Of a DNA stretch of 64,000 nucleotides, positions 28,398 to 35,703 are shown piece by piece; the first letter of the stretch is position 1; every line of letters begins with the position of its first letter. The notes below the pieces were generated by a model, which was not told where the DNA came from, made no database searches, and saw nothing but the letters and a program-made list of their open reading frames with translations. Both the position numbers and the translations under genes were made by a program. This DNA is from Actinoallomurus bryophytorum (GTDB taxonomy: Bacteria; Actinomycetota; Actinomycetes; Streptosporangiales; Streptosporangiaceae): assembly GCF_006716425.1 (NCBI RefSeq), contig NZ_VFOZ01000001.1:2356001-2420000 (forward strand). The letters are read 5' to 3'.

Positions 28398-29888
28398 ATG
28401 TCGATCACAACGGCGGACGAGAGGGTCAGCGGCTTCGTATCGAGCCCACGGCAGATGTTCATCGGCGGGCAGTGGACGGAGGCGGCGTCGGGCAAGACGT
28501 TCGCCACACCGGACCCCGCCACCGGCGAGACGCTCGCCAACGTCGCCGAGGGTGACGCGGAGGACATCGACCGGGCGATACGCGCGGCGCGCGCGGCGTT
28601 CGACGACGGCCCCTGGTCACGGATGACCCCCTCGGATCGCGGCCGGCTGATCTGGAGGATCGGTGACCTGATCCTCGAGCACGCGGACGAGCTGGCGCAG
28701 CTCGAGTCGATGGACAACGGCAAGCCGTACACGGTCGCGCGAGCCGCCGACATCCCGCTGGCCGCCGACCTGTTCCACTACATGGCCGGCTGGGCGACGA
28801 AGATCGAGGGCAACACGATCAACATCTCGGTGCCCATCGCACCGGGCGCGAACTTCCACTCGTACACGCTGCGGGAGCCGGTGGGAGTGGTCGGCCAGAT
28901 CATCCCGTGGAACTTCCCGCTGCTGATGGCGGCCTGGAAGATCGGCCCCGCGCTCACCACCGGAAACACCCTGATCCTGAAGCCGGCGGAGCAGACTCCG
29001 CTGACCGCCCTGCGGCTCGCCGAGCTGATCCAGGAGGCCGGCGTACCGGACGGCGTGGTCAACGTCGTCCCCGGGTACGGCGAGACCGCGGGCGCGCGGC
29101 TGGCCGCCCACCCGGACGTCGACAAGGTGGCCTTCACCGGCTCCACCGAGGTCGGCCGGCTGATCGTGCAGGCCGCCGCAGGCAACCTGAAGAAGGTCTC
29201 GCTGGAGCTCGGCGGCAAGAGTCCCAACATCGTCTTCGACGACGCCGACTCCTCGGCGGTGGAGGGCGCCGCGAACGCGATCTTCTTCAACCACGGCCAG
29301 TGCTGCGTGGCCGGATCACGGCTCTTCGTGCACCAGAGCCGGTTCGACGAGGTCATCGAGGGCGTCGCCGACATCGCCAAGTCCATCAAGCTCGGGCCGG
29401 GCATGGACTCGGCCACCCAGATGGGCCCGCTGGTCTCCGAGGAGCAGCTGAGCCGGGTCACCGGCTACCTCGACGCCGGACGCGACGAAGGCGCGACGAC
29501 CGTCGTCGGCGGCGGCCGGTACGGCGACCGCGGCTACTTCGTCGAGCCGACCGTGCTCACCGGCACTCGCAGCGACATGAAGGTCGTCCGCGAGGAGATC
29601 TTCGGGCCGGTCGTCGTCGCCCAGCCTTTCAGCGACCTGGACGAGATCGCCGCCCAGGCCAACGACACCGACTACGGGCTCGGCGCCGGCATCTGGACCA
29701 AGGACATCTCCAAGGCGCACGCCCTGGCCAAGAAGATCCGGGCGGGCACCGTCTGGATCAACTGCTACAACGTCTTCGACTCGGCGCTGCCGTTCGGCGG
29801 CTACAAGCAGTCCGGGTGGGGTCGGGAGATGGGTCACGAGGTCCTCAACAACTACACCGAGGTCAAGGCGGTGACGGCCCAGTTGTAG
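28398..29888 (+). CDS. Aldehyde dehydrogenase (NAD-dependent)
   Basis: Full-length ALDH of 496 aa that oxidises aldehydes to acids with NAD(P)+. Visible marks are the substrate-channel block IIPWNFPLLMAAWKIGPAL, the cofactor loop FTGSTEVGR, the general base E270 in LELGGKSPN, catalytic C303 in NHGQCCVAGSR and the C-terminal PFGGYKQSGWGREMG. It is closest in feel to betaine/phenylacetaldehyde-type enzymes of the ALDH1/2 group. The ATG at 28398 was chosen; upstream at 28289-28307 an inverted repeat CCGGAT-N7-ATCCGG could be an operator. It converges on the PadR-like regulator. Confidence 0.93.
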   Translation: MSITTADERVSGFVSSPRQMFIGGQWTEAASGKTFATPDPATGETLANVAEGDAEDIDRAIRAARAAFDDGPWSRMTPSDRGRLIWRIGDLILEHADELAQLESMDNGKPYTVARAADIPLAADLFHYMAGWATKIEGNTINISVPIAPGANFHSYTLREPVGVVGQIIPWNFPLLMAAWKIGPALTTGNTLILKPAEQTPLTALRLAELIQEAGVPDGVVNVVPGYGETAGARLAAHPDVDKVAFTGSTEVGRLIVQAAAGNLKKVSLELGGKSPNIVFDDADSSAVEGAANAIFFNHGQCCVAGSRLFVHQSRFDEVIEGVADIAKSIKLGPGMDSATQMGPLVSEEQLSRVTGYLDAGRDEGATTVVGGGRYGDRGYFVEPTVLTGTRSDMKVVREEIFGPVVVAQPFSDLDEIAAQANDTDYGLGAGIWTKDISKAHALAKKIRAGTVWINCYNVFDSALPFGGYKQSGWGREMGHEVLNNYTEVKAVTAQL

Positions 29889-29895
29889 CCACGGC

Positions 29896-29919
29896 GGGGC
29901 GGCGTCACGGCGCCGCCCC
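29896..29919. terminator. Bidirectional hairpin terminator
   Basis: GGGGCGGCG pairs perfectly with CGCCGCCCC across a 6-nt loop, between the stops of the aldehyde dehydrogenase (29888) and the convergent PadR-like gene (29924). Confidence 0.7.
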
Positions 29920-29923
29920 CCGC

Positions 29924-30460
29924 TCACCGGGCCATCGCGAGCACCTCGTCGAGGAAGGCCAGCGTGGCGACCGCCGTCTCGTAGCGCCATCCGGCCAGGG
30001 TGCGGTCGAACCCGACCGCCCGGTCGCGGTCGGCCCGCAGCGCACGGGCGATCGGCTCGATGACGGAACGTTGCGCGTTCAGCAGCGCCGAGGCGTCCGC
30101 GCCGGCCCGGTCGAGCATGGCCAGCTTGACCATGAGGTCCGATCGCACGTCGCGTACGTGACCGACCGGCTGCGACAACCACCAGCGCACCGCGGCCGTA
30201 CCGTCCGGCGTCACCCGCATCACCGTACGTGCCGGGCCGTGCGTGGTGGACTCGACGCCCGCCTCCGCCACCAGCCCGAGTTCGCGGAGGCGTTGCAGCC
30301 CGCGGTACACGACCGCGCGGCGCAGCCACCACACGCGCCCGAGCTCACCCTCCGGACCGGCCAGCGTCGCGATCGCGAATCCGTGCGTCGGCCCCTCGCC
30401 GACCAGGCACAGCACCAGCCACTCGGCGAGCGACAACGCCGGAACCCCAGACCTGCCCAC
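29924..30460 (-). CDS. PadR-like winged-helix regulator
   Basis: Protein of 178 aa. The N-terminal winged helix (SLAEWLVLCLVGEGPTHGFAIATL, then WWLRRAVVYRGLQRLRELGLV) has the typical PadR order, and the helical C-terminal half (about residues 95-178) should serve dimerisation and ligand response. The start was set at the GTG at 30460 because the PadR fold begins within ten residues of it; the longer frame to 30673 is shadow. Target and ligand are unknown, and the aldehyde dehydrogenase next door is a guess. Confidence 0.82.
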   Translation of the reverse strand: MGRSGVPALSLAEWLVLCLVGEGPTHGFAIATLAGPEGELGRVWWLRRAVVYRGLQRLRELGLVAEAGVESTTHGPARTVMRVTPDGTAAVRWWLSQPVGHVRDVRSDLMVKLAMLDRAGADASALLNAQRSVIEPIARALRADRDRAVGFDRTLAGWRYETAVATLAFLDEVLAMAR

Positions 30461-30548
30461 GGCGTCAACCCTAGGGCGTGTCCGAGGAAGGGGACATGAA
30501 CCGACGAGATCGTCGTGCGTACGCTGTGGCGGCGACATTGCAAGGGGG

Positions 30549-30707
30549 ATGAGCGCGGAGGACGTCGTGACCGCGTCGCTGGCGGGCCTCGAACGCGGTG
30601 AGGTCGTCTGCGTGCCGGGGCTGACCGAACCGGAGGCGGTGACGCGTCTGGCAGAGGTGCGTACGGCCGGCACCCCGGAGCCCGCCGCCCGTTACGCGGC
30701 CCGGTAG
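30549..30707 (+). pseudogene. C-terminal remnant of an SDR dehydrogenase
   Basis: A 52-codon frame with a GGGGG ribosome-binding-like run before ATG 30549. Its sequence (SAEDVVTASLAGLERGEVVCVPGLTEPEAVTRLAE is the core) matches the last ~45 residues common to a group of SDR oxidoreductases, in which 'ALERGEVVCVPGL' follows the substrate-binding helix. Nothing resembling the Rossmann part lies upstream. It is best read as the tail of a deleted gene, although a small expressed product cannot be excluded. Family match is from memory of the pattern. Confidence 0.55.
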
Positions 30708-30743
30708 CCGATACACCGTCGAGTAACATGCCTGCTTGAGTAA

Positions 30744-30762
30744 GTAGTCCCAATGTGACTAC
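30744..30762. promoter_or_regulatory. Inverted repeat upstream of LysR gene
   Basis: GTAGTC and GACTAC (6-bp perfect arms, 7-bp spacer) are centred 30 bp before the TTG start of the LysR gene. The position suits autoregulation by the LysR or the co-transcribed GntR protein. Confidence 0.45.
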
Positions 30763-30782
30763 CGAGGGATGGGAGCGTCCGG

Positions 30783-31691
30783 TTGCTGGACGTACGGCGT
30801 CTGCAGATCTTCTCGGCCGTGGCCGAGCATGGCTCGTTCGCGGCCGCCGCCAAGACGTTGTTCATGACGCCGTCGGCGGTGTCGCAGCAGCTGGCCCTGC
30901 TCGAACGCCAGCTGGGGCTGGCCCTGATGGTCCGCGGCCCGCGGGGAGTACGGCCCACCGAGGCCGGGCGGGTCCTGGCCGAACGCAGCGTCGCCCTGCT
31001 GGCGAACGTCGCCGACCTCGAACACGAGATGCGTGACCTGGACGCCGCCTCGACGCGTGTGCGGCTGGCCGCGTTCCCGACGGCGGGCGCCGACCTGATC
31101 CCGCGCGTGATGCGTGCCTGCCAGGAGCGCTTTCCCGGCGTACGGGTCGAGCTGCGGTCGGTGCATGCCGCCGACATGGCGGCGCGCCTGCGGGAGGGCG
31201 GCGTCCATCTCGGCCTGGTGTGGGACTACGACTTCGCCCCGCGGGCGTTCGCGACCGACATCGAGCGGATCCCCCTCGCCGACGACCCGCTGTACGTCCT
31301 GTTCTCCGCCGATCATCCGCTGGCCGGAGAGCGACGGGTCAGGCTGTCCGACCTGGCCGGGGAGAGCTGGGTCGTGCGCTCCCACCGCCCGCCGTACGAC
31401 GAGGCGTTCTCGACCATGTGCCGGCTTTCGGGGTTCGAGCCCGACATCGGCTTCGTCACCGACGACTACCAGGGCGCGCAGGGACTGGTCGCCGCGGGCA
31501 TCGGGATCAGCGTGGTACCCCGCATGTCGCTGGTCTCCCGCCATCCCGGCGTGGTGCCGGTGCCGCTGGCCGCACCGGCGCCCCATCGGCGCATCGCCGC
31601 GCTCCGGTCGCCCCATGCCGGTCACCCGAAGGCCGCCGGGCAGCTGCTCGACGTGCTGCGGGACGGCATCACCGTGGGAGGACCGGGGTGA
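30783..31691 (+). CDS. LysR family transcriptional regulator
   Basis: Regulator of 302 aa with a winged helix-turn-helix (residues 1-62: LQIFSAVAEHGSFAAAAKTL, then SAVSQQLALLERQLG) and a periplasmic-binding-protein-like ligand domain (about 88-295, RVRLAAFPTAGADLIPRVM onwards). It starts at a TTG with GGGATGGGAG upstream. Its stop overlaps the GTG of the following GntR gene, so the two are translationally coupled. An inverted repeat lies in its promoter. No metabolic gene adjoins, so the effector is unknown. Confidence 0.9.
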   Translation: MLDVRRLQIFSAVAEHGSFAAAAKTLFMTPSAVSQQLALLERQLGLALMVRGPRGVRPTEAGRVLAERSVALLANVADLEHEMRDLDAASTRVRLAAFPTAGADLIPRVMRACQERFPGVRVELRSVHAADMAARLREGGVHLGLVWDYDFAPRAFATDIERIPLADDPLYVLFSADHPLAGERRVRLSDLAGESWVVRSHRPPYDEAFSTMCRLSGFEPDIGFVTDDYQGAQGLVAAGIGISVVPRMSLVSRHPGVVPVPLAAPAPHRRIAALRSPHAGHPKAAGQLLDVLRDGITVGGPG

Positions 31692-32386
31692 TCGTCCTCG
31701 ACGACGGACCCGGATCGGGCATGCTCGCCGGGTTGCTACGCGACGGTCAGCCGAACACCTCTCTGGTCGATCACATGGTCGAGGACATCGCTCAGCAGAT
31801 CATCCTCGGCGGCCTGCGGCCGGGCGCCGACCTCAACTCCGTGGAGCTCGCCCGCCACTACGGCAGCAGCCGCACTCCGGTACGCGAGGCACTGCTGACG
31901 CTCCAGCGTGAGGGCCTGGTGGAGATCCCGGCCCGCCGCCGGCCCCGCGTCGCGCTGATGACCCTCGACCAGGTACGCGACGTGTACCAGGTGCGAGCCG
32001 CCCTGCGCGGCCTGGTCAGCGAACTGATCGTACGAAGCTGCGACGAGGACGGCCTGACCACGCTGGGCGACTGGCTGGCCCGGCTGCGCGCGGACGCCGA
32101 GTGCGGTGACGTCGACGCGTACTTCTGGCACAACGTCGGCTACCACCAGGCCGAGGCGGACCTGGCCGGCAACCGCCAGCTGGCCCGGCTGCTGGGCTCG
32201 CTGAGCCTGCGCATCCTCCAGCTGCACCACCTGAGCCTGTCCGCTCCGGGCCGCCTCACCCGCTCCCTGAACGACCACGAACGCCTGCTGAACGCCTATG
32301 CCGACCGCGACGCGCCACTGGCCGTCGCCATCACGCGATCCATCGTGAGCTCCGGCTATCAGGCCGTCGAAAGCTCGCTCAGTTAG
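31688..32386 (+). CDS. GntR family (FadR/FCD) transcriptional regulator
   Basis: Regulator of 232 aa. The N-terminal winged helix contains DIAQQIILGGLRPGADLNSVELARHYGSSRTPVREALLTLQREGLVE, of which SRTPVREAL is the family hallmark. The C-terminal FCD domain is all-helical, with the metal-site histidines plausible in YFWHNVGYHQ and LNDHERLL. It is coupled to the upstream LysR gene through a GTGA overlap. Two regulators of different families in one operon is uncommon, and together they may integrate two signals at one promoter. Confidence 0.9.
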   Translation: MIVLDDGPGSGMLAGLLRDGQPNTSLVDHMVEDIAQQIILGGLRPGADLNSVELARHYGSSRTPVREALLTLQREGLVEIPARRRPRVALMTLDQVRDVYQVRAALRGLVSELIVRSCDEDGLTTLGDWLARLRADAECGDVDAYFWHNVGYHQAEADLAGNRQLARLLGSLSLRILQLHHLSLSAPGRLTRSLNDHERLLNAYADRDAPLAVAITRSIVSSGYQAVESSLS

Positions 32387-32419
32387 CCCCACGAGGGGCC
32401 CTTTCGGCATTGTGGACTT

Positions 32420-32809
32420 ATTGGCACGATAGAGCGCCGAGCGCGTCATTTCGCAAGTCTGCTTCTCGCCACCACAGGGGCTCTGGCCACCGGCTCACCG
32501 GCGTTCGCCCAGGTCCCCGCGTGGGGCGGTGGTGGCTGTTGTGGCTTCCACAGTTCGTCCCACAACTTCTCACGGCACCAGAGCCGCGACTGGAACGGGA
32601 GTGAGAACTCCAGCCTTAAAAGGGTCCGGCTCCACATCAACAACCGGAACAACAACATCGCCGTCGCCCGTCCCGGCGGGGGCGGTCTCGGGCTGGGGCT
32701 CCTCGAACTCGAGTCCGGCGCCCCCGAAATCGGCATCCCCGATCTGGCCGGGGACGGCGATGACGGAGGAGCCGGAGATGACGGCGGTGGAAGCGGCGGG
32801 AACAACTGA
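32420..32809 (+). CDS. Small secreted Gly/Asn/Asp-rich protein lacking a canonical start codon
   Basis: A frame of about 129 codons fills the gap between the GntR stop and the P450 end. It begins with an unmistakable signal peptide (RRARHFASLLLATTGALATG, then SPAFAQ as cleavage site). The mature part has a GGGGCCGFHSSSH cysteine pair, an NNRNNN run and an acidic Gly-rich tail ending GGGSGGNN-stop. There is no ATG, GTG or TTG in frame upstream of the signal peptide; the first usable codon is ATT at 32420. Either translation begins at a rare ATT, or the start was lost by mutation or a sequencing error. I do not recognise a family. Confidence 0.5.
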   Translation: MGTIERRARHFASLLLATTGALATGSPAFAQVPAWGGGGCCGFHSSSHNFSRHQSRDWNGSENSSLKRVRLHINNRNNNIAVARPGGGGLGLGLLELESGAPEIGIPDLAGDGDDGGAGDDGGGSGGNN

Positions 32810-32824
32810 CGGCGCGACCGCCGC

Positions 32825-34009
32825 TCACCGGTCTGCATGGAGGGTCACGGGTAGTGACTCCAGGCGCCAGGTGCCCGGATCTAGCGCACGCCGCGGTGCG
32901 GCGGCCGGCGTCAGGCCGGGAAAGCGGCGCAGGAGAGCGGTGAGCGCGAGCTCGGTCTGCACGCGTGCGGGTGCGGCGCCCAGGCAGAAGTGCGGGCCGT
33001 GGGCGAAGCCGAGGTGGGCGGCGGGGACGCGCCGGAGGTCGAGCCGGTCGGGATCGGTGAAGACACGTGGGTCGCGATTGGCTCCGGCGAGTGCGGCGGT
33101 GACGGGGTCGCCCTCGCGGATCAGCGTGCCGTACAGCTCGACGTCCTCGCGGGCGTACCGGGGTATGGACAGCAGTTGCGGGCCGCACCATCGCGTCAGT
33201 TCCTCGACAGCGCCCGGCATCAGCTCCGGCTCGGCGCGGAGCGCGGCGAGCTGGCCGGGATGGGCGAACAGGGCCGCCACGGCGTTGGCGATGAGGTTCG
33301 CCGGTGTCTGCCCGGCCAGGACGAGGTGCCAGACCAGGGTGACCAGCTCGGTGTCGCTGAGCCGGTCGCCGCCTTCGACGCGTACGAGGTCGGAAATCAG
33401 GTCGTCGCCGGGCTCGGCCCTGCGGCGCGCGACCGCCTCCTTGGCGCCTTCCATGATTTCCGGGATGGCAGCGGCGAACGCCTCACCGGAGCCCGCCGCG
33501 ATCGCGGCGCCGTACTTCCGCCAGCGCGGCCGGTCCTGCTCGGGGATGCCGACCAGCTCACAGATCACCTCGATCGTCAGCGGCCGGGCGAAGTCACGGA
33601 CCAGATCGACCTCGCCGCCGGGCAGGGCGTCCAGCAGCTTCTCGACGATCGGCTCGATCCGGGGCCGGAACTCCCCGGCGCGGCGGGCGGTGAACGCCGG
33701 TGACACCAGCCCGCGAAGCCGTGCGTGCTCCGGCCCGTCCATCTCCTGCATCGTCCGCATGTACGGCACGCAGCCGGCCGGGACGTCGGGCCGCATGTAA
33801 CTGGCGGCGCTGAGCGCGAACCGCGGGTCGCCGAGCATCGCCCGCGCCCCTTCGTACCGAGTGAGCACCCACATCGTGCCGAGCCCGGGCACCGGCATCC
33901 GCGCCAGTGGCCCGCGCTCCCTGGCCTGTCCGTACGCGGTGACGGGATCGCGCACCACCTCGATGTCGGCGAGGTCGATCTCGGGCACGCTCTGCCTCGC
34001 AGCGGTCAT
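32825..34009 (-). CDS. Cytochrome P450
   Basis: Haem monooxygenase of 394 aa. The I-helix oxygen-activation motif reads AGQT, the K-helix ExxR is EELTR, and the haem loop is GFAHGPHFCLG with the thiolate ligand C342. The group is the soluble bacterial class (CYP105/107-like) that needs ferredoxin; none is encoded nearby. Substrate unknown. The start at 34009 was chosen from the conserved beginning; the ORF to 34255 crosses into the TetR gene. A 32-bp interrupted palindrome in the divergent promoter strongly suggests control by that TetR protein. Confidence 0.92.
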   Translation of the reverse strand: MTAARQSVPEIDLADIEVVRDPVTAYGQARERGPLARMPVPGLGTMWVLTRYEGARAMLGDPRFALSAASYMRPDVPAGCVPYMRTMQEMDGPEHARLRGLVSPAFTARRAGEFRPRIEPIVEKLLDALPGGEVDLVRDFARPLTIEVICELVGIPEQDRPRWRKYGAAIAAGSGEAFAAAIPEIMEGAKEAVARRRAEPGDDLISDLVRVEGGDRLSDTELVTLVWHLVLAGQTPANLIANAVAALFAHPGQLAALRAEPELMPGAVEELTRWCGPQLLSIPRYAREDVELYGTLIREGDPVTAALAGANRDPRVFTDPDRLDLRRVPAAHLGFAHGPHFCLGAAPARVQTELALTALLRRFPGLTPAAAPRRALDPGTWRLESLPVTLHADR

Positions 34010-34019
34010 GAGCAGTCTC

Positions 34020-34051
34020 CAGATGTTCGCATCATATGATCTCATCATCTG
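34020..34051. promoter_or_regulatory. TetR operator: 32-bp interrupted palindrome
   Basis: CAGATG-N5-ATCATATGAT-N5-CATCTG, with all three parts sharing one centre (34035/34036), lies between the divergent P450 and TetR genes. It is a strong candidate operator for the adjacent repressor, covering the P450 promoter. Confidence 0.65.
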
Positions 34052-34100
34052 AATGGTGAAGATATCTTGGCTCCGGCTGGGCGGCAACCGGGGAGGACGG

Positions 34101-35201
34101 ATGGGGCGACTCACGAGGACGGAGGCACAGGCGCGCAACCGCGCCAAGGTGCTGGCCGCGGCCAGGGAGGAGTTCATCGAGCGCGGCTTCCGCGAGGCGA
34201 AGATCGACGGCATCGCGGACCGCGCCGAGCTCACCCGCGGCGCGGTGTACTCCAACTTCCCCGGTAAGCGCGCCCTCTACTTCGCCGTGCTGGCCGAGGA
34301 CGCCGAACACCTTTCCGGGCCCGCGTACCCGGGCCGTTCCCCCCGTGAGGCTCTCGGGGCACTCGCCCGTGCGTGGCTGGCCCGGCTGCCCCTCGCCACC
34401 GCCGAGCGGCCTGACTCCGCCCGGCTCGGCATGGACCTGATGCCCGAGGTCGCCGCCGACGAGCGGACCCGGCAGGCGTTCGACCAGCTCATGAAGCTGG
34501 AGGCGACGCTGCTCGGGCTCGCCCTCGAACGACTGGACGCCACACGCGGGCGCATGGTGCGCGTCGCGGAGACCGTGCTCACGACGCTGCAGGGCGCGAG
34601 CGCCCTGGCCGCCGCCGCGCCCGGCTTCGTCGAACCGTTCAACGTCGTCAGCGCCTGCGGGCGGCTCGCGGATCTCGAGCTGGACGACGGATGGCCGCCG
34701 CCGCATCTCGCGTACGTCGCGCCGGCGCGGCAGGTGGACGAGCCGTGGTCCCCGGCGGACGCGGTGGACGCGGTACGCGGTGAGCCTGTGCGGCTCGACG
34801 GCGATGGAGTGGTGGCGGTCCTGGGGCCGCACCGGTTCGAGGCCGCGGAGGAGGCCGCACGGGGAGTGTCACCCGGCGAGACGGCCACGGTGGTGCTGGT
34901 CAGCGGCGACCCCGGCGAACTCGCGCCGCTCGCGCGACTGGCCGTCGCCGAGCTGTGCGGCTGCCTGCGCCAGGCGTTCCCGACGGAGGCATGGCCGCGC
35001 CTGCGGGTGGTACACGACGAGTCGGGCACCATCGCCGCGGCGTGCGGTGTGCCCGCGGTCCATGACGGAACCGAGACCGCCGTACGCGTCCACGCGGGCC
35101 GGATCGTCGCCCGCGCCGACGGCCGCGGCGCCCTTCACGCAGCCGGGTCGGCCGCATCGGCCGGGTCGGCCGGGTCGCCTGCACGGGAGCACCTCATCTA
35201 G
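34101..35201 (+). CDS. TetR family regulator with extra C-terminal redoxin-like domain
   Basis: Protein of 366 aa, much longer than the usual ~200. Residues 5-55 form the TetR helix-turn-helix (KVLAAAREEFIERGFREAKI, then LTRGAVYSNFPGKRAL), and helices to about 190 make a ligand domain. The extra ~150 residues look alpha/beta: DGDGVVAVLGPHRFEAAEEA, TATVVLVSGD, WPRLRVVHDESGTIAAACGVPA and AVRVHAGRIVARADG. The order resembles a thioredoxin/peroxiredoxin fold without active-site cysteines, a fold guess only. The TAG stop lies exactly at the left end of the second repeat element, so the native C-terminus may have been altered. Confidence 0.82.
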   Translation: MGRLTRTEAQARNRAKVLAAAREEFIERGFREAKIDGIADRAELTRGAVYSNFPGKRALYFAVLAEDAEHLSGPAYPGRSPREALGALARAWLARLPLATAERPDSARLGMDLMPEVAADERTRQAFDQLMKLEATLLGLALERLDATRGRMVRVAETVLTTLQGASALAAAAPGFVEPFNVVSACGRLADLELDDGWPPPHLAYVAPARQVDEPWSPADAVDAVRGEPVRLDGDGVVAVLGPHRFEAAEEAARGVSPGETATVVLVSGDPGELAPLARLAVAELCGCLRQAFPTEAWPRLRVVHDESGTIAAACGVPAVHDGTETAVRVHAGRIVARADGRGALHAAGSAASAGSAGSPAREHLI

Positions 35202-35612
35202 GGCCTCATCCGAAGTCTCCGTCCGTTAGCGAGCGGCGTCCAAGCGGCGCGTCGCAAGGCGGAGGAGGGAGTCGACCTGGTGTGGGGCGGCGACCGACGA
35301 CAACGCGGCGAGGCGCCGTTTGGCCCCCGCGCCGTTTGGGCCCCCGCGCCGTTTGGGCCCCCGCGCCGTTTGGGCCCCGCGCCGTTTGGGCCCCCCGCCG
35401 TCTGGAGCCCACCCACCTGGAGCCCACCCACCTGGAGCCCACCCGCCCGGGGGTGCCATCCCACTCTCATTGTCCAGCGGGAACAGCGACGGGCGAAAGT
35501 AGAGCGGGGTTCTGTGGATAACCCCGGGGTGTCACCGCCCAGTCGCCGCCTGGGCGGCGCCACACGGCAGCAGCATGACTTTGAGACAGGCCCTGGGCCC
35601 GTCTCAAAGTCC
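35199..35612. mobile_element. Second, rearranged copy of the MITE-like repeat element
   Basis: Bases 35440-35593 match the right part of the element at 26636-26780 (shared stretch with TGCCATCCCACTCTCATTG, the DnaA-box hairpin and the GGCGCCACACGGCA...GAGACAGG end). The left part differs: five ~17-bp CCGTTTGGGCCCCCGCG-type repeats and only two full 15-bp CCTGGAGCCCACCCA units. The right end runs directly into another left-end-like piece (GTCTCAAAGTCC at 35601-35612). Together they make a near-perfect hairpin with GACTTTGAGAC arms, which suggests nested or abutting insertions. Confidence 0.6.
35513..35521 (-). promoter_or_regulatory. DnaA-box sequence in second element
   Basis: TGTGGATAA again lies within a GGGGTT...AACCCC hairpin (35506-35525), identical to the copy in the first element. 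Confidence 0.45.
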
Positions 35613-35703
35613 CTGCCGCGCGACGCTGAGAAAAGCCCTGGCAGACGCCGCCCGGCGCCGCGACACCTCGCCGGCGGAGCCGTGCGGGTGACGGCACGGA
35701 CCG

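Noticed and set aside
32529-33800. 423-aa plus-strand ORF across the P450
   Set aside because: Ser/Thr/Arg-rich shadow; the minus strand has all P450 motifs. Only the 32420-32809 part in a different frame looks like protein.
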